A stretch of DNA of 64,000 nucleotides from Kangiellaceae bacterium (GTDB lineage Bacteria; Pseudomonadota; Gammaproteobacteria; Enterobacterales; Kangiellaceae): assembly GCA_026196875.1 (NCBI GenBank), contig JAPHTP010000087.1, positions 1-64,000 of the forward strand. Direction: 5' to 3'. Of the stretch, positions 8,472 through 16,869 are shown one piece after another; positions within the stretch are counted from its first letter, which is position 1, and each line of letters opens with the position of its first letter. The notes below the pieces were generated by a model. The model was given only the letters and a program-made list of their open reading frames with translations, made no database searches and was not told the origin of the DNA. Both the position numbers and the translations under genes were made by a program.

Positions 8472-9803
8472 TTAAGACACTTCTTTTACTTTTGGTTGTA
8501 CATTTTGTTTAACAATTAATCCCATTTCGGGCTCAAAATTTTCGGGTTTGTTTATCCACACTTGATGACCAGAGCCGGGGGCCACTATCATTTCACCACC
8601 ATACTTATTGGTCATTGACTCTAGAATAGTAGGCTGGTCGCCTTTAGGTGACATAAATATCAATTCGTCACCAACTTGAAAACGATTTTTAACGTCTACT
8701 AAAACCTCATTTTCACGCGACTCCAATATTTCACCGACGAAGAGTTGGTTATGTCGTTCTGGGCTTCCGGATAAATAATTCTGATAATCATCATGGACAT
8801 GACGTCTGAAAAAGCCTTCGGTATAACCTCGATTCGCCATACCTTGCAAAGTATCCATCAAGGACATATCAAATGGCTTACCTGCTAATGCGTCATCGAT
8901 GGCTTTTCGATAAACTTGTGCTGTCCTTGCTGCGTAGAAGTGCGATTTGGTTCTTCCTTCAATTTTTAGACAATCAACACCAATTTCTATCAGCTTTTCC
9001 ACGTGCTGGATGGCACGTAAATCTTTGGAGTTGAAGATGTAAGTTCCATGCTCGTCTTCGTACATGGGCATATATTCGCCAGGCCGTTGTTTTTCTTCCA
9101 ACAAGACCAATTTATCGGTTGTCTCTCCCAGACCTATTTGTGGTGCCGGCTTGGTAATGTGGATGTCACCGTTTTCATTTTGATTTGCTTCATGTACATC
9201 ATATCCCCAACGACAGGCGTTTGTGCAGGTTCCTTGATTCGGATCACGATGATTAAAATAGCCTGATAAGAGGCAACGCCCAGAGTAAGCAATACATAAG
9301 GCTCCATGGACAAATACTTCTATTTCAATATCAGGGCACTGCTGGCGAATTTCTGCTACTTCGTCTAGTGAAAGCTCCCGGGAAAGAATAACGCGTTTGA
9401 TCCCTTGAGATTGCCAGAATTTAACCGCCGCGTAATTCACCGTATTAGCTTGAACGGACAAGTGAATGACTGCTTCTGGCCATTTTTCTTTTACCATCAT
9501 CATTAGGCCAGGATCGGACATTATTAGTGCGTCAGGCTTCATGTTTACGATAGGTTCAATATCCTTTAAAAATGTCTTCACCTTACTATTGTGAGGTGCA
9601 ATATTGGCGGCAACAAAGAACTGTTTGTCCTGGGATTGGGCTTCTTTGATACCAAGCTCAATGTTCTCCATGTTAAAGCTGTTATTACGCACTCGTAAGC
9701 TATAACGTGGCAATCCTGCATAGACCGCGTCTGCTCCATAAGCAAAAGCGTAGCGCATATGTTTAAGTGAGCCCGCCGGGGCCAAAAGTTCTGGTTTTTG
9801 CAT
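8472..9803 (-). CDS. trhP: tRNA U34 hydroxylation protein TrhP (YegQ, peptidase U32 family)
   Basis: 443 residues. U32 family members of this clade (YegQ/TrhP) are needed for 5-hydroxyuridine formation at tRNA position 34, with prephenate as oxygen-source partner. The U32 signature with its cysteines is seen as HGALCIAYSGRC and a following CTNAC near residues 165-200, which in this family bind an Fe-S cluster. N-terminal PELLAPAGSLKHMRYAFAYG and a C-terminal beta-barrel domain (from about residue 345) match the usual layout and length of YegQ (about 450). Other U32 proteins (RlhA, UbiU/UbiV) are shorter or differ in context, so TrhP is the best fit. Confidence 0.88.
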   Translation of the reverse strand: MQKPELLAPAGSLKHMRYAFAYGADAVYAGLPRYSLRVRNNSFNMENIELGIKEAQSQDKQFFVAANIAPHNSKVKTFLKDIEPIVNMKPDALIMSDPGLMMMVKEKWPEAVIHLSVQANTVNYAAVKFWQSQGIKRVILSRELSLDEVAEIRQQCPDIEIEVFVHGALCIAYSGRCLLSGYFNHRDPNQGTCTNACRWGYDVHEANQNENGDIHITKPAPQIGLGETTDKLVLLEEKQRPGEYMPMYEDEHGTYIFNSKDLRAIQHVEKLIEIGVDCLKIEGRTKSHFYAARTAQVYRKAIDDALAGKPFDMSLMDTLQGMANRGYTEGFFRRHVHDDYQNYLSGSPERHNQLFVGEILESRENEVLVDVKNRFQVGDELIFMSPKGDQPTILESMTNKYGGEMIVAPGSGHQVWINKPENFEPEMGLIVKQNVQPKVKEVS

Positions 9804-9888
9804 ACTGATTCCGAGTCAATAGCGAAAAATGGGCGCAGATTATAGCAAAATCCAGTTATTTTCCTAGGGGCAGTAGGGAATTGAAGAG

Positions 9889-10572
9889 TTAGTGGTGGTG
9901 GTGGTGAGACATTTCTCCTGGAAAGAACAGGGGCCAGAGCAAATAAAAACCATAAAAGATGAACAGTAGGGCGCTCAAGTTACGAACCCACGGGTTATTG
10001 AGCCATTCTTTTAACACGCCCCCCGCTGCTCCGGCTGATAAAGTTGCCGGTAACGTGCCTAAGCCGAAGCAAAGCATAAACAATGCGCTGGTTAAAGGCG
10101 AAGACTTGGAAATCGCGTATCCTAGGGCCGTGTAGACTAGGCCACATGGAAGCCATCCCCACAACGCGCCAAGCAGAAAAGCCTGGCCGGTATTTTTGAC
10201 CGGCAAGATTTTCTTTGAAATTGGACTTATTTGTCGCCAAACTATATTTCCAGCTTTTTCTAAATAAGTTAATGCGGTCCAAAGCCGGCTGATATATAAG
10301 CCCATTAAGATCATTAATATAGCGGATACAACCGTTAGCCAAGGAATATCAGAAGTCCCGCTTAGCTGAAAACCAATCCATCCGGCCACTAAACCAAAAA
10401 AAGTATAGCTAGCTATTCTGCCATATTGATAAGAGACTATTCTGAGCCATTTTTTTGAACCTGAGTCGGTTGCGACAGATAATGTTCCAATTATCCCGCC
10501 GCACATACCAAGGCAATGGCCGGCTCCAAGTAGTCCAAGGAGAAACGCTGAAACGAGTTCGGCTGACAACAT
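9889..10572 (-). CDS. SafE/TauE-type inner-membrane protein with C-terminal His5 tail
   Basis: 227 residues with six to seven hydrophobic helices. The opening helix carries GHCLGMCGG, the cysteine motif of the sulfite exporter TauE/SafE branch found beside cbb3 oxidase assembly genes (a copper or other heavy-metal transport role is proposed there). A second motif, GWLPCGLVYTALG, lies near residue 145. The chain ends MSHHHHH, encoded by five CAC codons just before the stop, a natural metal-binding tail. The start is 5 bases after the DUF2057 gene's stop, and ccoS lies two genes upstream, which supports a role in oxidase copper supply. The transported ion is inferred, not seen. Confidence 0.82.
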   Translation of the reverse strand: MLSAELVSAFLLGLLGAGHCLGMCGGIIGTLSVATDSGSKKWLRIVSYQYGRIASYTFFGLVAGWIGFQLSGTSDIPWLTVVSAILMILMGLYISRLWTALTYLEKAGNIVWRQISPISKKILPVKNTGQAFLLGALWGWLPCGLVYTALGYAISKSSPLTSALFMLCFGLGTLPATLSAGAAGGVLKEWLNNPWVRNLSALLFIFYGFYLLWPLFFPGEMSHHHHH

Positions 10573-10577
10573 GTAAC

Positions 10578-11204
10578 TTACTTCTTCTTAACCTTTCTTA
10601 GAAATGCTTCTCTTTCTTGGGGAGTGGCCTGTTGCCACCAATAATCTAGCATTTGACTAGCTGTAGATTGGGAAACACTCAACGAATTTTTGTGGGTGTT
10701 AATGCTAGCCGATTTTGTAGCCGGATGCGATATCAAAATAGCGTCATTTTGTCGCAGGCGCGATTTTGAAATAGCATAATCTAGTTTGTCACTCGCAATT
10801 GGCGACAACTTATAATTAAGTCTAGTATTGGTCGAATGATCAACTATTTCGAATATCGGATTCTTGATATATTTTTTTGCAGCTGACGCGTCAGCTGGGC
10901 GCGTAATCTTTTGCACGTACGGCTTGTCATCCAAGCGAATTTGCAATAGATACCAACCCGATTTAACGACATCGAAATCATCGTTATCTTCGCCTTCATA
11001 AACTTCTTCAAACTCTAATACGATCCGATTTAGCCCTTTTCTTAGCGAAACTTTTCTATCTTGATCAATCAATCCTGAAGAATATTCAACACCGTTTATG
11101 GCCCTAATATTGAATTCTCTCGCAAAGGTAATGGACGGAGAAGCAAGCGCGATTTCAGTGCATATAGCCGTAATAGCAATTAAAAACAGTTTTAGTAAAT
11201 TCAT
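10578..11204 (-). CDS. Exported DUF2057 (YccT-like) protein
   Basis: 208 residues with an N-terminal signal peptide (LLKLFLIAITAICTEIALA). The pattern of an early beta-rich domain, FNIRAINGVEYSSGL then a basic LRKGLNRIVLEFEEV strand, matches the UPF0319/DUF2057 family of periplasmic proteins of unknown function. The C-terminal 25 residues (MLDYWWQQATPQEREAFLRKV) form an amphipathic helix typical of that family. It sits between ccoS and the SafE-type gene on the same strand, probably in one transcript; the link with oxidase assembly is only positional. Confidence 0.78.
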   Translation of the reverse strand: MNLLKLFLIAITAICTEIALASPSITFAREFNIRAINGVEYSSGLIDQDRKVSLRKGLNRIVLEFEEVYEGEDNDDFDVVKSGWYLLQIRLDDKPYVQKITRPADASAAKKYIKNPIFEIVDHSTNTRLNYKLSPIASDKLDYAISKSRLRQNDAILISHPATKSASINTHKNSLSVSQSTASQMLDYWWQQATPQEREAFLRKVKKK

Positions 11205-11251
11205 AGGAAATTTATAGAATAATAGGTCACGATAAGAGGATACTAATGTAA

Positions 11252-11268
11252 TGCTGGATTAGCCAGCA
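11252..11268 (-). other. Small hairpin between ccoS and the DUF2057 gene
   Basis: TGCTGG, loop ATTAG, CCAGCA: perfect 6-bp stem, no T-tract on either strand. It could mark RNA processing between ccoS and the downstream genes rather than termination. Confidence 0.4.
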
Positions 11269-11282
11269 CAATCAACAAAGGG

Positions 11283-11504
11283 CTATTTCTTCTCAGTAGA
11301 AGAATCAGAACCTGGGGGCGGCCTTGCGGGTATGTTTGGCTTTCGTTTTTCGACTAGTTTGTCATCGACATCGTCAAACAAAATTTCTACTGCCGGAGAG
11401 TCGAGATCTTGAAACTGACCACTTTTTACAGCCCAAAAAAATATGCCGATCGCTACAAACAAAATTGCTATAGAAAGTGGTATCAGCCAGTAAATTACGT
11501 CCAA
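11283..11504 (-). CDS. ccoS: cbb3-type cytochrome oxidase assembly protein CcoS
   Basis: 73 residues with one N-terminal transmembrane helix (residues 3-26) followed by FWAVKSGQFQDLDSPA and ILFDD, the invariant CcoS/FixS pattern. CcoS is needed to mature the cbb3 terminal oxidase, probably for haem/copper insertion together with the CcoI copper ATPase. Neither ccoI nor ccoNOPQ is in the window. The C-terminal tail is Pro-rich and longer than in many orthologues. Confidence 0.93.
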   Translation of the reverse strand: MDVIYWLIPLSIAILFVAIGIFFWAVKSGQFQDLDSPAVEILFDDVDDKLVEKRKPNIPARPPPGSDSSTEKK

Positions 11505-11531
11505 ATTGATTCCCTAATACAAAATAAAATG

Positions 11532-12131
11532 CTAAGACGAGAATACCGGTGAAACTCCGGACCCCCAGAAAATAATAGTCACTGCAAGCATTCCCACTAA
11601 ACTCACCATACAAAGTGTTAGAATTGAACTAGCAAACAAGAACCCTTTCTCTTGATTGACACCCATAATTTGTGGAACACCTTTGTATAGTAAATTCACG
11701 GCAATTGCTATCGCAACAAGGCTGAATAACATATCTAACCAAAGAATAGGAAAACTTCCTAAGGCTCCTACTAAGAACAAAGGAGTACAACTATAGGCTG
11801 TTAAGTTAACGCATTCGGCTAAGGTTGGATTCGCTCCGTAGGTTTTTGCCATCCACTGTACAAAGGCGGATAAAATCATTACTGCTGAAAGGATGGCAAA
11901 ATAAGCGATAATTGATAAGTACAACGCGCTATCGGTTGTCAATTTATACGTCTCATCCCCCACGCTCCAGCCAACATAAGTACTTCCAATAAAAGCTGAT
12001 ACCGGTGGAATTGCGGCAAAAAACACAAGGAAAGTAAGATAAATATGACTGATACTTTGCTTTTGCTCGCTAATTTTTTTCCACTCTTCGCTGGGACCGT
12101 AGAGTAGGGCGATGGCATTAGTTAAAGACAT
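11532..12131 (-). CDS. Yip1-family integral membrane protein
   Basis: 199 residues with five hydrophobic helices and the N-terminal pattern LYGPSEEWKKISEQ that is typical of bacterial Yip1-domain proteins. Function in bacteria is unknown. It is 27 bases upstream of ccoS on the same strand, so it is possibly co-transcribed with it, and preceded by a good ribosome site (GGAGAG). Confidence 0.82.
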   Translation of the reverse strand: MSLTNAIALLYGPSEEWKKISEQKQSISHIYLTFLVFFAAIPPVSAFIGSTYVGWSVGDETYKLTTDSALYLSIIAYFAILSAVMILSAFVQWMAKTYGANPTLAECVNLTAYSCTPLFLVGALGSFPILWLDMLFSLVAIAIAVNLLYKGVPQIMGVNQEKGFLFASSILTLCMVSLVGMLAVTIIFWGSGVSPVFSS

Positions 12132-12216
12132 AGGTTTCTCTCCTTATTTTTATCTTGGATCCTAACCCTAATAATACACCACAGCGCTGATTAAGCAATT
12201 TTATTCTGCTGAGTTT

Positions 12217-12924
12217 CTAGCCTAAAACTAGGGTTGATAACCAGCCGATTACCCCACCAAAGACACCTCCCCACACAACTAACCATCCAAGGTGTTTTTT
12301 TATCATTTGTTGTATGATTTCTTTAACGAGTTTAGGAGTTAGTTCCGAAAGTCTGGCATCAATTATCGAAGAAACTTTTGACTTGATATCAGAAAGTACT
12401 TCGGGAGTTTCTATTTCAGATTTAAGCAGTTCAATGAACTCTTCTGTTTGACTTATTTCGACAAGCGATTGCTTCATATTGGCGATAAAGGGATCTTTCA
12501 ATGGGATGAGCGCTTCTTGGCCGCCAAACATGTTGAGCATGCCACCAAATGAAGACTGCATTATAGTCTCCACCAGTTTATCAAAAGACTGCGTAAGGTC
12601 GACCTTCTCAATCACAGGCGCCAAGTGTAAGTCTGGTATAACGCCGGCATCTTGACTGAGAAACTTGTCAATATTCTCATCGGTAAAGAACTGCTCCATC
12701 ATCATGGTTTTAATGGCGGCTTTGAATTCTTCAAATCTTGCCGGAATTACTCCTGAACCATAAAGGCCCGGTACTTTTTCAAACAGCATGTGGACTGCAA
12801 GCCAATTGGTAACAGCGCCCGAAAAAGCGAATAGACCGATAGTAAGAATAACTGGTTGGTCGATAAAAATGCCTGCAGCAATGAATAAAAGGGCAATGAT
12901 ATTCGTGACTAAGCTTTTGTTCAC
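12217..12924 (-). CDS. DUF445-family membrane protein
   Basis: 235 residues. An N-terminal hydrophobic hairpin contains GAVTNWLAVHMLFEK, the hallmark of DUF445 (YheB/YjiN-type) proteins. A long helical middle and a C-terminal Gly-rich transmembrane segment (WGGVFGGVIGWL) follow, as is usual for the short form. The function is unknown; a membrane-structural role is usual speculation. It may be the first gene of the minus-strand run that continues into the Yip1 and ccoS genes. Confidence 0.85.
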   Translation of the reverse strand: MNKSLVTNIIALLFIAAGIFIDQPVILTIGLFAFSGAVTNWLAVHMLFEKVPGLYGSGVIPARFEEFKAAIKTMMMEQFFTDENIDKFLSQDAGVIPDLHLAPVIEKVDLTQSFDKLVETIMQSSFGGMLNMFGGQEALIPLKDPFIANMKQSLVEISQTEEFIELLKSEIETPEVLSDIKSKVSSIIDARLSELTPKLVKEIIQQMIKKHLGWLVVWGGVFGGVIGWLSTLVLG

Positions 12925-13208
12925 AACTAAATCCGTTTGAGTCCTATGGGAAAATTGCGAGAGATTCTATCAACTAAATTGAAATCTATGAAGAGCATCT
13001 AGTAATTTTACGAGACTATAGTTAACTCCAAGGCATACTAAGGTCAATGGTTGACTTTCTTATGGCGAAAATGAGAGGTTGTGGAATCTACTATTGTTGA
13101 TGAGTTTGTTATATTCTCTCAATTGGTAATATCTTTACTCGAACTAGCGTTGATACTCATGACAATTAAGGAGTAGTTAAAGTTAGCAGGAATGGGATGT
13201 AGCGATAG

Positions 13209-14381
13209 ATGTCTGAACAACCCCCTAAGTCATTTAACTTGTCTTTTATAAACTCAATATTCAGTGTCAGTAAGGCCGAATGGAACCTCCTTGTTGATAA
13301 TAACTATCCTTTCTTAAAGCATGAGTTTCTGGCCGCGCTAGAGGAATCTGACTCGGTGAACCCAGTCACTGGTTGGCAACCGAAGCATCTTTTGGGATAC
13401 ATAAATGAAAAGTTGGTGTTTGCTATGCCGTTGTATATAAAGCAGCATAGCTATGGCGAGTATGTATTCGATTTTCAGTGGGCTGAGGCTTGTCACAGGT
13501 CGGGAATAGACTACTATCCTAAGTTGCTAAATGCGATCCCGTTTTCGCCGATAACAGGGCAAAGATATCTCGTTGAGAAAAGTGTGGTGGAATTAGGTTT
13601 ATCTCAGGAAGAGCTTTTCAGTAAAGTTAGAGCTTTTCTTGTTGAGGAGGTTAAGTCTACAGAGGCGAGTAGTTTGCATATGCTTTTCCACAACAAAAAT
13701 CTACAGCTTGTGAAGCAGGCTGAATTTATTTCAAGGCATGGAATCCAGTACCACTGGAAAAACCATGGCTATGAAAACTTCGATAGTTTCTTACAAGCGT
13801 GTCGAAAGAAATATAGGAATAATATAAAACGGGAAAGAAATAAAATTAAACAGCAGAATATTACTATTAGCCTTCGGGAAAGGGAGTCTTTTGATGAACT
13901 TTTAGTAGAAAGGTTATATTTATTCTACCAATTAACTTATGTTAAAAGAAGTGGGCACGGAGGATACCTGACGCGAGATTTTTTTAAGCTAATATTCAGC
14001 GAATTGCCTGAGCAAATTGTCGTAATTACTGCGGAGCTAGAAGGGGAGCTTGTCGCAGCGTCGTTTCTAATGCGTGATGACGAAAATCTTTACGGTAGAT
14101 ACTGGGGATGTGTTAAAGAGTTCGATTATCTACACTTTGAACTTTGTTATTACTCACCGATTGAATATGCAATTTTGCATAAACTCAACAAATTTGATGC
14201 AGGAGCACAAGGAGAACACAAAATAGCCAGAGGCTTTGAACCAGTAATCACATATTCTTCTCACTATATCAGCGATTCAAGTTTAAACGCAGCGATTAAG
14301 GCGTTTTGTGAACAAGAGCGGAATTTGGTTTCAAGTCACAGAGATATACTAATTTCTAGGTTGCCATTCAAAAGATCATAA
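13209..14381 (+). CDS. FemAB-like N-acyltransferase (DUF482 family)
   Basis: 390 residues of the FemAB-like/DUF482 group of GNAT-fold proteins annotated as peptidoglycan biosynthesis/recognition. Indicators are the N-terminal WNLLVDNNYPFLKHEFLAAL, the central QACRKKYRNNIKRER and the C-terminal YGRYWGC with FDAGAQGEHKIARGF, a signature of this family. No signal peptide; cytoplasmic. Family members are usually about 380-400 residues, so it is complete. The acyl acceptor is not known. It is monocistronic, with a 284-bp upstream gap and no clear partner. Confidence 0.83.
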   Translation: MSEQPPKSFNLSFINSIFSVSKAEWNLLVDNNYPFLKHEFLAALEESDSVNPVTGWQPKHLLGYINEKLVFAMPLYIKQHSYGEYVFDFQWAEACHRSGIDYYPKLLNAIPFSPITGQRYLVEKSVVELGLSQEELFSKVRAFLVEEVKSTEASSLHMLFHNKNLQLVKQAEFISRHGIQYHWKNHGYENFDSFLQACRKKYRNNIKRERNKIKQQNITISLRERESFDELLVERLYLFYQLTYVKRSGHGGYLTRDFFKLIFSELPEQIVVITAELEGELVAASFLMRDDENLYGRYWGCVKEFDYLHFELCYYSPIEYAILHKLNKFDAGAQGEHKIARGFEPVITYSSHYISDSSLNAAIKAFCEQERNLVSSHRDILISRLPFKRS

Positions 14382-14503
14382 TTGGGTCACACTGATACAT
14401 TTCTCAACAAATTTGAGCGCTTTTTTGGTAATATTAACTTGTCATTTTCTGTTTAAATCTTAGGATGAGTAAAGCTATTCATTTTAAGGACCAACTAATA
14501 CTT

Positions 14504-16753
14504 ATGAAAAATAGACTAAAAGTAGCGCTTACTTTAGTTACTGCAAGTTTTTTTAATTCTGCGCTTGCAGCATCAGAGCCTATCCCATATAGAGTTGAAG
14601 TTCCTAATTCTGAAGTTGCCAGAAAGGTTGCAATTTCTTTTCACCATGCTGTTTTGGAAACCAACTATAAAGAAAATTATCTCATATTAGATTTGAGCAA
14701 AAAAGAGATTGAGCTGCTTAAAACTTTTAACTTGCAAGCGAATTTAGATAAGCAATGGCAATCTCGTTACCAAGAACATAGCAAAAGAATTCAATCGGCA
14801 ATTAAAAATTCTAAAAACTCAACTATGGCAGGCATTCCTGGTTACGAATGTTATCCGACGGTTGAAGAGACATTTGCGCAAGCGAGTCAGTTAGCAACGA
14901 GCAATATCGGGATAGCGGAATGGGTTGACGTTGGAGATTCCTGGACTAAACAAAATGGTTCCGGTGGATATGATTTAATGGTATTAAAGATCACCAATAA
15001 AAGTATTCAACAGGATAAGCCAAAGTTATTTATTCACAGTGCAATGCATGCCAGAGAGTATACGACCGCAGCCTTGACTTTGGACTTTGCCGAACAGCTC
15101 TTAGATAACTATGAAAGCAATGCCGACTACAAGTGGGTAATTGACTATCATGAGATCCATATTATGTTTCATATGAATCCTGATGGTAGGAAAATAGCGG
15201 AGGGTGGTGCATACCAAAGAAAAAATACCAATCAAAACCACTGCCCAGGAGACGACGTTGGGGTTGATTTAAACCGTAATTTTGCATTCTTCTGGAATTC
15301 CACTACCAACGGTTCAAGCGGTAATGCTTGTGATTCAACTTATCGAGGACCAACGGCGGAATCTGAACCGGAAACTAAAGCGGTATCAGATTATATTCGC
15401 AGTTTGTTTCCGGACGTCCGAGGTCCAAGCGAGAGTGACGCTGCACCTGAAGACACGCCTGGAATGCACTTAGATATTCACAGCTACAGTGAGTTGGTGC
15501 TTTGGCCTTGGGGGCATACAACATCTCTATCGCCAAACAATGCGGCATTTGTTGAACTTGGAAACAAGTTAGCCTGGTTTAACGATTATACGCCTCAACA
15601 AAGTGTCGGATTATATCCTACGGATGGGACGAGTGATGATGTTAGTTATGGCGAATTAGGTATTGCTGCTTTTACGTTTGAATTGGGAACTAGCTTCTTT
15701 CAACAGTGTTCTATTTATAACAATCAAATAAAGCCAACTAACTTACCGGCACTTTTCTATTCTGCCAAAGTTGCTGCAGCGCCTTACAAGTTAGGCTTTG
15801 GACCTGAAATTACCGGTATCAGAATTAATGGTTCTGATGGAGAAACCACTGTCGCCCAAGGCACAAGCGTTCCAATTGAAGTGACTGCAAATGCTAATCG
15901 CACCAAAAGAATGACAGTTAACAGAAGAATAACCAAAGTAGAGTATTCTATTGATTCTCCAATTTGGCTAGAAACGACTACTAAGGTAGAACTTACCGAA
16001 GATGATGGAGCGCTTAATTCAGGCGTTGAAACTTTACGAGGGCAACTGGACACAAGTGCGCTCAGCTTAGGTAGGCATACAATCTATGCACAGGCTTATA
16101 ATGAAGATAATAAGGTCGGAGTGCCGACAGCGATTTACTTGCAGGTTGCAAATAACGGTGCGCCTACTGCAGACTTCACTTTTAGTTGTAATGAGCTTGC
16201 CTGTGATTTCGACGCTTCGCAAAGCCAGGATGTCGACGGCTCGATTGTAAATTATGATTGGAATTTTAATGACGGAGCAACGGCAAGCGGCACGACGACT
16301 AGTCATACCTTTGCAAATGCAGGCACCAAGCAGGTAACTTTGACCGTTACTGATGACACTGCAAATCAATCGGTCGTAAATAAAAATGTAGAACTTACGG
16401 TGAGCACTAATACATTACCGTCTGCAGATTTTACTTTCTCTTGTACAAATCTTGCTTGCCAATTTGATGGTTCTCCAAGCAGAGATTCTGATGGTAGTAT
16501 ACAGAGTTACGCTTGGAATTTTGGTGACGGAAATACGGCAACTTCCAGCTCTGCACAACATACATTCTCTCAAGCTGGTTCTTTCAACGTTACGCTCACT
16601 GTAATAGATGACCGCAGCGGTGAAGGAACTTTAAGCAAATCAGTTACCGTAACCGCGCCTCCAGCTAGCAGTAGTTCAGGTGGTGGTGCTTTGAGTTGGA
16701 GTTTGCTATTAATGATGTTATTAAGAATTAGAAGCAACAGAGAAAGGCTCTAA
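14504..16753 (+). CDS. Secreted M14 zinc carboxypeptidase with two PKD domains and GlyGly-CTERM tail
   Basis: 749 residues from the ATG at 14504, chosen because a signal peptide (MKNRLKVALTLVTASFFNSALA) starts there; an in-frame ATG at 14465 would add 13 residues in front. The M14 catalytic domain has zinc ligands in HAREYT and the His of LDIHSYSE, the substrate Arg in DLNRNF and the general-base Glu in FTFELGTS. Two PKD domains follow (each with a WNFxDG core and HTF...AG). The C-terminus is Ser/Gly-rich SSSSGGGALS, a hydrophobic helix and a basic end, a GlyGly-CTERM signal processed by rhombosortase in type II-secreted proteins. It probably trims C-terminal residues from external peptides. 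Confidence 0.9.
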   Translation: MKNRLKVALTLVTASFFNSALAASEPIPYRVEVPNSEVARKVAISFHHAVLETNYKENYLILDLSKKEIELLKTFNLQANLDKQWQSRYQEHSKRIQSAIKNSKNSTMAGIPGYECYPTVEETFAQASQLATSNIGIAEWVDVGDSWTKQNGSGGYDLMVLKITNKSIQQDKPKLFIHSAMHAREYTTAALTLDFAEQLLDNYESNADYKWVIDYHEIHIMFHMNPDGRKIAEGGAYQRKNTNQNHCPGDDVGVDLNRNFAFFWNSTTNGSSGNACDSTYRGPTAESEPETKAVSDYIRSLFPDVRGPSESDAAPEDTPGMHLDIHSYSELVLWPWGHTTSLSPNNAAFVELGNKLAWFNDYTPQQSVGLYPTDGTSDDVSYGELGIAAFTFELGTSFFQQCSIYNNQIKPTNLPALFYSAKVAAAPYKLGFGPEITGIRINGSDGETTVAQGTSVPIEVTANANRTKRMTVNRRITKVEYSIDSPIWLETTTKVELTEDDGALNSGVETLRGQLDTSALSLGRHTIYAQAYNEDNKVGVPTAIYLQVANNGAPTADFTFSCNELACDFDASQSQDVDGSIVNYDWNFNDGATASGTTTSHTFANAGTKQVTLTVTDDTANQSVVNKNVELTVSTNTLPSADFTFSCTNLACQFDGSPSRDSDGSIQSYAWNFGDGNTATSSSAQHTFSQAGSFNVTLTVIDDRSGEGTLSKSVTVTAPPASSSSGGGALSWSLLLMMLLRIRSNRERL

Positions 16754-16755
16754 AA

Positions 16756-16815
16756 AAGTTAACTGGATGAAAGATACATAGATAGAAGTTACTTGGATGA
16801 AAGTTACTTGGACGA
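16756..16815 (+). repeat. Three imperfect 15-bp repeats downstream of the M14 gene
   Basis: Copies of AAGTTACTTGGATGA at 16756-16770 (AAGTTAACTGGATGA), 16786-16800 and 16801-16815 (ending GGACGA). The last two are directly adjacent. They lie between the stop codon and the terminator and have no known role. Confidence 0.7.
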
Positions 16816-16846
16816 AAAAAAGCGCAGTATTAACTGCGCTTTTTTA
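16815..16846. terminator. Bidirectional terminator between the two M14 genes
   Basis: AAAAAAAGCGCAGT, short AT loop, ACTGCGCTTTTTT; strong stem with A- and T-tracts, between convergent genes. Confidence 0.92.
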
Positions 16847-16869
16847 TTAGGTAGATTTGCGATTAACAA

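Noticed and set aside
11054-11067. FNR-like TTGATCAATCAATC inside the DUF2057 gene
   Set aside because: The second half-site is wrong and it is within coding sequence.
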